Shown here: positions 1 to 12,800 of the stretch, one piece after another | Layout: every line of letters starts with the position of its first letter | Position numbering within the stretch: position 1 is the stretch's first letter | Assembly: GCA_950022655.1 (NCBI GenBank) | Contig: OX465580.1 | Coordinates: 126,649,016 to 126,713,015 of the forward strand | DNA: 64,000 nt | DNA from: Alentia gelatinosa | Taxonomy: Eukaryota > Annelida > Polychaeta > Phyllodocida > Polynoidae | Reading direction: 5' to 3' | Translations under genes and position numbers: made by a program | The notes under the pieces: generated by a model | What the model was told of the DNA's origin: nothing | The model's input: only the letters and a program-made list of their open reading frames with translations | Databases searched by the model: none

Positions 1-763
1 AACAAATTTCGGTGTCTTACAGGCTTTATACCCTCAACGACGCTTGCCGATCGCACCTCTCCACTTTATGACATTGTACAGTGACCCGATTGAGATCAAA
101 GAGAGCCGCCGGGAGCCGAGCCGGGGTGAGCCACAGGCCGCTGGTGTGTATTCATAGAAAATAATTCAAAGTGTAATAACTTTTGATCCGATTAAGATAT
201 TGGAAATCGGTTTTCAGAATCATCATCGCCTGTCTCCCCTACAAATTGATATAAGACAATTGTAAATTGGACTAGGGGATAGGTAGCATCGCTGTTGAAA
301 CGGCCTTCTCAGAATCGGAAACAGTCGGTGAAGTGCATACAGCGACATGATTATGGTCGGGCAGTGTCGGTCGTTACCCCCACACTAGTAATGCGAGACC
401 CACTTAAAATCAGGTCTGTGAAGTGCGTATAGCGACCCGATTCTGACCGACTCTTTACTTGAAGAGAAACACAGGGGTTTTCGCAATAGAGCAGCTTAGT
501 CGTACATTACCACCTACACAATAACTTTATTTTGATAGAGAAAACTAATCAACCTAGAAGAACTTAGAATAATTAGGCAACTGCCTAGTAGTATTTGATC
601 AGCAATTTATGAAATGATTTTTACCAAACACGCAAGGATTATTCGACGGGCCCCAGGAGGTATGATAATCTTTTTTCTTGAATTTTATCTAAACACACAT
701 GTACAAGTCTTAAGAGAAAAAAAAGAGAGAAGTAAACAATCAAGTAAGTAGATTTGGACTCAC
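1..763. other. HLCS intron, partial; no exon seen
   Basis: I found no continuation of the catalytic domain on the minus strand. A ~35-bp sequence is loosely duplicated at about 326-360 and 415-450 (both contain the core GTGAAGTGC). Confidence 0.5.
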
Positions 764-831
764 CCACTCCATTTGTCTGTCGTCCTGCTATGACTATCAG
801 CCCCAAGTCCCGCGGTACGGGGAACATCAGA
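764..831 (-). CDS. HLCS: HLCS exon 7 (biotin-binding segment), last exon in window
   Basis: A 68-nt exon between acceptor ctctgcag (exon starts 831) and donor GTGG|gtgagt (ends 764), phases 2 and 1. It encodes LMFPVPRDLGLIVIAGRQTNGVG, aligning with LMFQTPQEMGLIVIAARQT of human HLCS. The ARQT-type motif leads into the glycine-rich biotinyl-AMP loop, which must begin in the next exon outside the window. Confidence 0.9.
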
Positions 832-3800
832 CTGCAGAGTGTCAATGATCAATCAAAGGTCAATTTAGATAATTCCATATTCCAGTTATTTTCACAACAC
901 GAACAACTAAATGTAGAATATCAAAACGTTGGCTTATATGGTTTAATGAGTTATTCAAACATAAAACAGAAAATGTACTCTCCGTGAATTTGATGAACAG
1001 AATGGTGTTAAAATGAGGTTGGTGTGGTTATTTCCCTTTTATCCTACCCCTAATATAAAACGCCATAGGTTTAACATGGGATTTGTTTATTTCACGGGTG
1101 TGACATAAAGTGTTGTTTATGCCACTACTTTCTGATACTGAAAAAATATGGAAACTGAGTTGGATAAAATCTAGACGCCACTCGTTTGAGTTTGAGCTTA
1201 TGTAAGCCACTCATTTTGTTGGCTCTGTTATGTCACTCGTCTTCGACTCGTGAAATTATGGAGCCAGCAAAATGCGTGGCATAAATAAACTCAGACTCAA
1301 ACTCGTGACGTCTCTTGATATTACCTGGACAACGAAACTAAATTCGGATTAAAATACGAAGCAGGAACACTTCTGATCACAACTGATACAAACAAATACA
1401 GAAAAAACAAAACTAGATTTGGTCGAAAACACCAAGTGCTGCCACTCAACCGAGTTTCATGGAATAAATAAAACCACGGACTTGTATAAAATCCATGTCC
1501 CTGTAACCCGAATCTGTGACGAAACCAACATCATGATTGATCATAAGATCATGTAAGCAGTTTCAATAATGTACATGGATACAATGGCTTATAATGCCTC
1601 TAGATCATAAAGTTTTAATTTTCAAAAATATTGTATGGTAATTGGTGGAGAATTGTTTTAAGTTTCTATATAAAGATGGATCGTGAGCAGAAGATCGCTT
1701 TAAATTTTCATAAATGATACCGAAAATGATGGCAGTTGTACGAATGGTGTCTGTTGTTTAAGTATTGTCATAATTCTTTTTGTTAGTCCGGGGTTACCAG
1801 ATTATCAAGAAAAAAAAGTGTCAGTGGTATGTGGAACACCTTATAGCCGCGTAACACACATATGGTGTCTGTTGTTTAATTGTGTAATCTTTGTCCTTCA
1901 ATGTTAACTGTTTAAATTGGTTTGGTTGATTTAACATCCGATAATCATAATTAACTGTTATAAGGCTGTTGTTTGTTTATCTCTATGTGACTTCTATACA
2001 GAAGAATACCTTGCACGGTGATTACATGTTGTCCTTAATTATGTTTATTGAATTTACAAAAAACAACCCATCATGGAATTACGCTTGAACTTGAAAATAT
2101 ATGTTTTCCACAACTCACACGTCAATGACTTTCATCGTCGTTGCCATGACGTCAGCATAAATGACAACATGGCCGAGTCGTTCCGTTTCTAGATGTTGGT
2201 GATACTCTTTGACGTTAAATCCGTATCTTCCTGTGGCGGACGCTGCGTTCGTCACCAGGGGGAGCATGTCACCAGAGACGCTGGATGACACTTCCTTCGC
2301 GGAGTCGAGGACTCGGAGGCTGAGTGCGCGTGCGCGGAGTACGCCGTCATTGAGACGCGGTTGGATACTCCGTAGAAACGCGTCTTTCTGAGCCTGTGGA
2401 ATAACCATATGTATTTTTATCATCTACCGACACAGAATTTCTATACTTAACATACAGAGCCTCCAGATCTCTACTGAGTAGAATATGGAAAGCCGTATTT
2501 TACACGGTAGAATGTAAGAAAGTAAAATTATAGATAAGCAGAAAATATAGTTGTTGATACAATGCCTTATTTGCTTACACTCGTACTAAGATAACCTAGT
2601 TATTATCGATACAATTTGAAACAAAGTAGAGTCTGAATTCCGCATGTCTGGACCACTTGTCTGGTCAGCTATCTGAGAACGATACAACGTAAATGCAATA
2701 AATTCTGTATGTCATGGATATCAGGTCCATGGAGCTGATACTATGTATTCTTATTCCTGGTTATCATGTTTTCTAGTGGCACTTTTTTATAAACTATCAT
2801 ACTCGACAGGGATGTCAGCAGCCCTTCAAGAAAATCCCTGAAGTCATTTTCTGGGACATACAGAACCCCCCCCCCCCCCCCCCCCACACCTCACCCACCC
2901 ACCCATCTACCCATCCACCCACCCACCCACTCACCCACCCACCCACCCACCCACCCACTCACCCACCCACCCATCCACCCACCCACCCACCCACCCACCC
3001 ACCCACCCACCCACCCACCCACCCACCCCTCACCCACCCACCCACTCACTCACCAGACTTCACCTCGTTCATATCACTGCATGCTCCAAATTCAATGGTA
3101 AACGGAGACACAGACAAAATACTCATCAATTTCTTCTTCCTTTTTTTTTCTGGGACATACAGAACCCCCCCCCCCCCACACCTCACCCACCCACCCATCT
3201 ACCCATCCACCCACCCACCCGCTCACCCACCCACCCACCCACCCACTCACCCACCCACCCCTCACCCACCCACCCACTCACTCACCAGACTTCACCTCGT
3301 TCATATCACTGCATGCTCCAAATTCAATGGTAAACGGAGACACAGACAAAATACTCATCAATTTCTTCTTCCTTTTTTTTTTTGCATCAGTTGTTTAAAA
3401 GTGTCTCTGCCTCGTATTCTTAACTCAATTTCTTATCAGTATTTTTTTTATTGTTACCTGTTTCTTAGCGGCGAGCACGGCGAACGTGTACTCGGCAGTG
3501 TCGGGGTGAGTGGTGTCGAGTCCGAGCTGACCCAGCAGGTGGCGCAGCATGGCGAGTCGCGACGAGCTGGATTTCTTCAGCATGGTGAACACCTCCGGGA
3601 ACACGGCCAGCTCCTGAGGGTCCTTCGCCAGCAGGACCTGTACCACACATGACATCAGGATTTATGTTTGTATTTTGGTTTGGGTGATTTTCTCTCAAAG
3701 AAACAGCAAGAGTGGCATATTTATATAGAATGTCCTGACCATGCTGTACAAGTCACAGAATGAGATGCTAATTTACCGTTTGTACGGACCGAGGCTTTTA

Positions 3801-6800
3801 TGCCGAGTTCCGTACAAACGGTAAATTAGCATCGAGTTCTATGACTAGTACAAGCATGGTTGGACGTTATATATTTACTATATACCCGAAATTTAAAAAA
3901 AAATCAATTTCATTTTTCTTAACAACCAAAATTGTAATAAAGGTGTATGGCTAGGTGGTCCGTATTTTAGTGTACGGACCAGTGGTCCGTACAGTATTTT
4001 TACGTCATATGCCAAAACGGTGCGTATTTACATTATATACGGCATGGGTATATAGTAATATCATGAAACATCACACAATTTCATATGATTGTTTATATGG
4101 CATGAGTTGTCTTCGCGGAATGATATCACGAAGCGGAGCTGAGTGATATCTGCAGCAGAAGACAACGATTGGCATGTAAACAATTATATGAAATTGAGTG
4201 ATGTTTAGATTTTATCCTATCTTGTCACATGTTTTTAACTTCATATTTCACGAGTTGCATATAAATATTTTATGGCATAACCGTGGCATACAGGCCCACC
4301 ATGTTAAGTCTATGGAGATTTATATGAGGGGTAGGATAACAAGGATTATCTCACCCCTGGTATCCCCCCCTTCTATCGACTTAACTTTGTTTGTTTGTTT
4401 GGGTAGTTTGTCATCCAATATGTTCTATTAGTCTTACTTTGGGTTTGACCGAATCTATAAGATGAATTTTGGTAGAAATCTCACCCCTACACATTTACCG
4501 AGGTGAGAGTTTTTTTTACTTTCCACACTACATAGTCATGGTATCTACGACTGCTAGGGTTGAAGGAGAAAAGTGGCTGCAGTGGGACTCAAACCCACAA
4601 AGTCCAACAACCTTGGGATTACGAGTGTAGTGTTTTTTACCACTGAGCTAACTCCCCGCCCTAGTCACTTTTAATAGCTATGCTTGCATGCAAGCATACC
4701 CGGCCTGGACCATGTGGAGGCAAGGCGACCAAGAGGATGAAAAGATTGGTCATTGAACTCATGCTCAATGCTCATGAAGTATTTAGAAAATATACTAAAT
4801 GGGGGTTTATGTCACAAATGTTAGCCGATTTGTCAATGTGAAGGGTGAGATAAATTCAGAAACCCATTCAAGTTTACAGTCAGAGCTCGATCCCATCTTG
4901 TTTGAATCGCTACGTAATTCACACGGCTTTGCCTTGTGAATTACGTAGCGATTCAAACTTGATGGGATCAAGCTCTGACTGTAAACTTTCATAGGTTTTC
5001 TCTATAGTATTTTGGTTTGGGGAATTTTCCCTCAAAGGAACAGTAACAGTGGCATATCAAGGAGAGAAGAGGATGGCAGACAGGTGATGGAATTGGGCTT
5101 GGATCTGTGGGGGAGGTTTGATCGACTGTTTATCCCTGTGAATGATGGCTAATTCATTCTCTCTTTGTTTTACACAAGAAAAAAACCTTTATAAATTGAA
5201 AATGAAAACAAGGATTTCCTTGGATAAGCGGAAACCTCCCATCTCTGATTATTATAGTAGATTTAGGGAAACGAGGCGAATACACTTCTGACATCAACCG
5301 ATGCAAAAAAAAAAAGAAAAAAAAAAAGAAAAAAAAAGAAGATTATTATTGTAGTAACGACTTAAGTATATTTCCAACCTGACACAACACTGCAACACCG
5401 CTACTCAAGTCGTGGTTTGCCTCCAGGATGACAGGATACCCTGACGTTTTGTCAGAGGCGAGCGGACGGAGCGTAGTATCAGTCAACAAGGTGTTGGCGT
5501 TCTTGTAAACATGGCGGCCACAGATGACCTTCACGTCTCTCCACTGTTTGAAGGCCGTCAAGGACATCACCCCAATGTTGGTGTCAGTCTGGATCTTCTC
5601 CACAAAGTGCTCATCAAACGCACACCCAAAGCTGAGAATGGTGCCATTGTTGCGGAAGTGTTTCAGGAAGCTCTCGTCGGTGCCATCGTAGGCCTTCTCA
5701 CTGGCCAGGACCAGCAGGGCCGTGTTATCTGACCAGGGTGTCGTCTGCACCTGCTCGTGTTTGAGATTGTAGATGACGTAGCGATTGGGGTTCAGGCATT
5801 GCTGGAGGACTGCCTTGACAGCCTCGAACTGCCTGCAGGAGTCCTTCTTACCGCAATACACCAGGACGTTAGGAGGTTTTGTCCGCATTGTCCTCTGGCG
5901 TTTTAAAGGTGTCAATGTTTCTGGCGCCAGTTCCTCCACAGGTCCTGAGAGAGATTCCCCTCCAACACCTTCGCCTGCACCTTCAATCGCCATCGAGTCC
6001 ATCATTTCGGAGATCACCTCTCCATCCAGCGTCATGACCTCTTCGACAGTTTGTGCGAAGTGGTCGACCTCTGCGCGTACCTCCCTGAGGTCAGCTACAG
6101 AAGATGCCAGCGACTCGTTGGATCCTTCGTACAAATCAGTGTTGTCGTCGTCTTCGATCCCACAGTCGAAGTCCCCAAGGTGTGCTCCTGAGTGAGAGTC
6201 CCCGAACGAGCGCACCAAATGCTGTACAGATTCGTTCACTGGTTTCTCTGCAAAGAAACTGCTCTGCTGCTGGCCTTTGTCTGAGTCCACATAGGGAGGT
6301 GTGTCAGTGTCCTCCTGCAGCTCTGGAGGCAGCGGTTCGGTGTCTGGCTGGTGCTCGGAGGGCTCTTCGTGGCTGTTTCTTCGGGCAACTTCCCAGAGCG
6401 ATCGGATGCTGGTGTTGGAGCCTCGCGGACTCTGATAAGGAGAGGAAGATTTGGCGTCTGACTGAAGTAACCGGTCTGCACTGCCTTCAACCTCCACAGC
6501 TGCAAGAACAAAGAGAATAGATATATCGTTTTATTATCCACCGATTGCGGAGTCTCCATACTAAACCTATAAGGGCAGTGTAATTCAAAGGGCGGATGAT
6601 GCAGAAAAAATGTCCCTTGTGTACAAAGTAGTGCGTGAGAAGATCGGCGGTTATTTTATCTTTTCCTTGCTGATTTTAAATTTTTAATGCTGAATAACAA
6701 TTACATTAAAAAAAATATATAAAAGAAAATTAACGATAACGTTTCATATCATATCATCAAACTTTTTGAAATATAGATTCAGACAGCAATCTGTCCGTGC

Positions 6801-9800
6801 CCTAGCGTTATACCTTTACCTAGTACCCGTCCTAACCAACGTGGTTCTGCCACAGACCCCCGCATGTAAAGGGTTAAATAGTGGCGTGATAGAAAGTCTG
6901 TGACACGGGATCTATCATTGATGTGTCTACATGTCACCCATCAATCTGCCATGGCTACCAGCTGCGGTCTTAACCACAATACTCATATCTCAGCTTGGGT
7001 CGCGGACACTGTTTACCCAGGAGTTCTTCACAAAGTACCCGTAGTTGGAGGTTCATTGCCTATTCATTTAACACATTGACAGGTCGGCCTATACACACCA
7101 GCTGGTACGGGTAGGCTCTAAGCCCTTATCCGTGATATCAGATTTAAATGGACACCATAGGCACTGAGGGGAAATAGGTTTCCCGGAACTCATGTGATGA
7201 GCGGCGTTGTTTTTTCTTTATTTGAAATAAAAGTTTTTATTAGACTGTAGTTGACTGGTTGGTCAACAGTATACCTATCTTCCACAGACTCCAGTATTAC
7301 TCACTATAAACGATTTGCAACCGTACAGGTTATAGGTTTACAGGCGATTTAGTTTAGCTTCCAGAATGCTAAACAACTTAGATACTAATAATAACCTCAA
7401 AAGACAGTTGGGTCACCTTGTGAACAGGAGTTATATAAAAATTTGAATTATTTTGGTCATATCCACCACTAACAATATCACAGCATAGCGTACATCGATA
7501 TACTAGACAATCCAGAAAAATAAATTCTCACAAGCCTTAAAAGTGTTGGGGACTCGAAGGGTCTTCATAGATCTGTCAAATAGTTATCCCTCGTAACCTT
7601 TAGTCTTTATTTCACCCCTGATAATTTTGATCCATAGGCTTAACATTGGGAACCCGTTCCCCATGCCCCTACGAGTATTGCAGTCAGTTCTATTTGGTCT
7701 ATATTGTTACGATTGGTTGTGAATAGTAAGCTAAATGAATGACTCCAAGGCTTCTTCCTGTTACACGCTTTATTGCTGGTGTTACTGAAATGTGCTATGC
7801 TGGTTGGACTAATCAGACTGACTAGAATACATCGAGATGAGGATTATATGCTGGCTCCGTGTTTAATGCGTGGGGGCTACCATGTTGATCGTAACCAAGG
7901 GGTCGCCTCCAGCAGTGTATTACGTAGAGCCAGCCTGGTCAGTTGGGCCAAGGGATAGAATCTGCATCACATACCAATGTTTTGGATTGTAACACTATCC
8001 TGTGTGTCGCTAATTCTTATAGTGTGTTCAGAGGTGAGATAAATACAGAAAGGAACCCGGTTTGGTCGAAGACGTTGTTCTCCAACTCGTTTGAATGCTA
8101 CATGAGATTCACTCTCGTGGAGAATGAAAACTTTGACAATAACTTATTGTTTTTTTTTAAATTCTTCAACGTCGCCTTATCAGTCTTTGCTGAAATTCAC
8201 ATCCTCACTGTTCCAAAGCTGAGCGGTTTTAATTCAACTGATGTCTTATATTGACTCAGTTAAATCTGTAACAAAAACGTGGAATCACATCCCATCATGT
8301 TAGGGGATCCAAATCAAAGCTGTGGAAAGCTGTGAGAAATCAAATTTCTCCTCTTTTATAACTACCAAGGCCTTTGAGGTGCTACAGAGGTATGTATTAC
8401 AAAAATGATGTATCCCAGAATTAATTTGTGTAATGCAGATATTTTGGATAATTATGTGTTTATGACCCATATTAGATGACTTTGGTTTGAACATGTGACT
8501 ACTTGAAATCTGCTTGCTCCATGATGTGAGCCTAAAGGTATATTGAGTCAAGACATGAGTGAATATTATCCTATATGGAGTAGATTATGAGCCCAAATGA
8601 GGCTATTCTATATTATCTAAGGCCTTAAGCCATGGGCCCTGTGTTCAAGTATGTAAAAGGGTGTACAAACAAGTAAAATCTGTGTCTGAATGTTATTTCA
8701 CCCTACTGAGTAAAGAAGTCTGTGCAGTTCTACCATATTCTACCATATGAGTATTGTTAGTGACAAATCCAGAGTAGAGTATATTCACAGCAGACTTGTT
8801 GTATTATGACCAGAATTTCAACAAGATAGTGTAGTTAACTGGTTATTGTCAAGGTGCTACCTGTTCTGTATTTTCCAGTTCTCTACGATGGTTTATACGA
8901 TGGTTGACACATGAACAAGAATTCACTTTGGTGGTTCATAACGAATATTTCTACGAACATGTCACACAAGAAATAAATCATCTGTTCATCATATCATGTG
9001 TACACTGGTCAGTTATTTCACATGAAAGTAATGTGAAACTGTATTTCATCTCACCCCTGGTATTTTTCTCCCATACTTAACATTAGGAATTCGTATCCAA
9101 CGCCCATTGGGTATTTAGAAAAAATACTCAAAGGGGAATTATGTCACAAATGTTAGCCCATTAGTCAATGTGAAGGATGTGATACGAGCTCTTACCCTAA
9201 ACTTTCATAGGTTTCCCCTATAGATAAGAACAAACTTGACGCTCGGATTAATGCATTTTTGGTATTTTTTTAGTTCTGATTCTCATTCAATAATAATATT
9301 CTATACAATGTATAGAATGTTACCATGACTAACCATACTTTTTTTAATAGTATTTGTAGCTTTTTAATGAAATCATGAGATACATGAGATACATGTATTA
9401 ATCTTTAAACGTCCGTGGTTAGCAAAACATGCGGGAAACAGACCACATACATATCTGACAAAGACGAGAGGAAAGCGTGTATAACCGGACTGTACATAAT
9501 ATATAGCTGCCTTTAATCTTGAGTTGTTTGTTTTTACTGATAGTAAATGACTTTATTTTTCTCAGCCTTGACTTCCCATTTAAACCTGATTACCTGGTCT
9601 ATAATTTCTCCATGATACGTTGAAAAACCCACGTCCCTATGGTACTTATTAGTATAATACTCATTTTAAGCCAGAGAGTCAAATGCTAGGTGCAGGGTTT
9701 TTTCTTGCTATGAAAAACGTGTCATATGTAGCGGTCTAACTATCATAACCAAATAAATCATGCCTGGCTACTGTTCTCCTATACATGTGAACCCTGACCA

Positions 9801-12800
9801 TGACTAAGGAGAAGTAAACGACACACACTATGTAAGGGGCTAATCTATCAACACTAGAGATCTCTTTGATCGGTGAGTGGTCTAAAAACCTCCCCAGACA
9901 CCGTGGGTAGGCCGTTTGTCACGAGTATTCATGGCATCAGTTTTATGTTTCATGCTCTCTAGAAGAAATACCAAGCCGAAAATTACGCTTATGTAGCAGT
10001 TTTGGGGCCATCCATAAAGTATGTACGCAGAATTTCTAAAATTTCGGACGCCCCCCCCCCCCCCCCCCACAGCCCCAATCTTTTATCCTACCCCTATTAT
10101 AAAATCCCATAGGCTTAACATTGAGTTTCTGTATGCCACGCTGACTGGCATACGGAGTTTTATATGCCACTAGTGGCATACAGAATTGTTATCACGTGAT
10201 ATTCCAAAATCGAGGAGACAGGGTAATCAAAACCTGATTCGTTTTAATCTTGCCCACCGTATGCCACTCCTGGAGTTTTGGCTCCGGACTTCATTCGGCT
10301 TTGCCTCATGAAGTCACTATGCCAAACTCCAGTTGTGGCATACGGTGGCCAAGATTAAAACTCATCCAGTTTTACGAAAGTAAGCAATAGAACAAAGAAG
10401 AGTCATACGCAAAATTGTCAATTCATTCTACACTCCCAACTTCTCTCGGTGCTTATGAGATTTATGGATGGCCCCCAAGGGGGTGGTGATGTGAGTGGGG
10501 TCAATATTTCCAGGATTTATGCGTATATACTTTATGGATGGCCCCATTGCCCAAAGTCATTTAAATTGCTTGTGGTATTTCATTTGGATTTGAGATTCTG
10601 TTCTGGTTATATTTTATGACTTGTGACTGGTTTTATTTGAACAGCTCACACCAGTATAGAGATCCACTACAGGAGGCCCGTACCGGTACAGAAGCTACGT
10701 GAGACAAGACACACACTCAGAGCGATTCCTGGAAACCCTGTAACATAGTCCTCTACAGCCTACGATAAGATAACACTGGTTTTTTTACGAGTATTTACTG
10801 AGGGAAAGGGCATTTACGGTCCAATTTTAGTGGTATCAACATTTCAATAGAATCACAGCATAAAATATCGTCATATCATAAATGGCAGATATGAACATTG
10901 GTGTACATGCATGATAATGATTGAAAAATATATATGGTAGTTTATATACTTGCGATTGGTGTTTATTCATCTTAATTTCTATTTCTGCAACATGGCGAGT
11001 GAATTCATATCAAGGTCAAAAGGCCAGTTGGTAATCAACAATATAAACTCATATCATACATATTATTATGATGGCCCTTATACTTCAGTCCCTGTACCCT
11101 ACACCTACCCCACCCGTCCTCGCCGGGGATTGAGGTGCATCCTAATTTTGATAAACGATTCATGAATGTTCATAATAAAAGACTTCAGTATGTTTCTTTG
11201 TTTGTGGTTTAACGTCCCAGGGGACCCTGAGGCTATATAGGGACCAAAAGACTTGAGTTAGTCTGGATGATCCTATGCACTGAGAGGAAAATAGTCCCTT
11301 CTAGCAGACCCCATAATGTGACAATTCATGGTTTTAATCTGTTCTTGAAGGTGAATAAATCAGGGATGTCAGCTGGTGTCATGAAAAAATAGAGAAAATA
11401 TTTTTTTATGTGGAATTTACTGCCTCAGAGAAAAGATGGAAAGCACATACTTATTGGTCATGGAATGGGGCTGGGGTCTGTGGGGAGGTTTGAGCCACTG
11501 TTTATTAGTATGAATTCATTCTCGCTTTGTTTCACACAAGAAAAAAAAACATAAAATGAAAACAAGTATTTCCTTGGAAAAAAAAGGAAATCTATTATCT
11601 CTGAATAGATACAACAAACGATGATTTTGTGAGCAGGCATCTCTGCAAACTATTCGTCACTTACGATGTAATACACTCGCTATTGTTCGTGTATTACTAG
11701 GCATCAACCACTCGAGGTTTACGGCCACCTGGTTACTAAACCATCGATTACTGTGTATATTCAAAATGGTTTCTGTCTGGCGGGTGTACACAAAGACATA
11801 CTTTAACTTCAGAGTGAACTAGAAGCGTTTCACTATCATCGAGGTGAACACCCGTTAGAGGATTGGCAGTCAATATGTGGGCCAGACAATGAAACAGGTC
11901 ATGGGTTGTTTACAGGTCCACTGCAGTGACAATAATGGCTTAATTCCAAAATGAGTCATCTCGGTACTGTAAGAAAATACGTCATATCTTCAAGATTCCC
12001 ACAGAATTCACGTGGATTCAAAGATCCCATATAAATGCTCTCCTTGGACTTCAAATTAATAATCGTATCTACAATAGTCAAGGAGCCACCCATAAAGTAC
12101 ATATGGACTGAGATGGGGTGGGGGTGAAAATTTTCGGAAATTTTGCGTATGCTCTTTCTTTTCAACTATGCTTCTTCTATTACGCACAATAGTGGGAGCC
12201 AATATCTTCTGAAATTCTGCGTATATAGGGGACAGAGCCATTGTTAGTTCATAAAGCAGTCACTAGGTGGTCGGGGACACAACCTGTATTCTGGTTGTTT
12301 GTTCTTACGAAATTCAGCTGCCTTTCAATGTTTCACCAAGGTTCCTTTGACTCTCTACACCGATTCCCAGAGCAGGAAGATATAATGCTAAAACCCAGGA
12401 CATGATGTTTTTCACATGGAATACTTTATTTACATATGTGAGCAAGACAAGAAAAGTGACATTTCCCAATTATCACTCACTTCTTTTGCACCTCCATTAG
12501 TGAAGAACAGCTACTTTTTCACCTCTTTTAGTAAAGAACACCTACTCGGGGGGCGTCATGGCGGCGCCCATGGATCATAGGCTATATGCCGTATACTTTA
12601 TGGATAGCCCCTAGCCTCACTGTTGTATACGATAAAGAGCCTGCAGATCTAAAACACACTAATATCAGCACGCCATCTGCCCGGGAAAGGTGGATAATAA
12701 ATACAAGAAAGACTGGTTACCTACCACAAATAAAATGTTAGATTTTCGGCGGATCCAATTGAAGTTGCTCCCGTACATAGATACATAGTGAACCAGACCT

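Noticed and set aside
3095..3652. A 185-codon plus-strand ORF
   Set aside because: It is translated from the CCCA minisatellite and from the antisense of the HLCS exon at 3458-3637; Pro/His/Thr repeats are a by-product.
4577..4663. A functional tRNA gene
   Set aside because: A and B boxes are present but the acceptor ends do not pair and the middle is too long; tRNA-derived repeat is more likely.
5511..6520. Three plus-strand ORFs of 73-138 codons
   Set aside because: They are antisense shadows of the large HLCS exon, whose minus-strand reading has domain support and proper splice sites.
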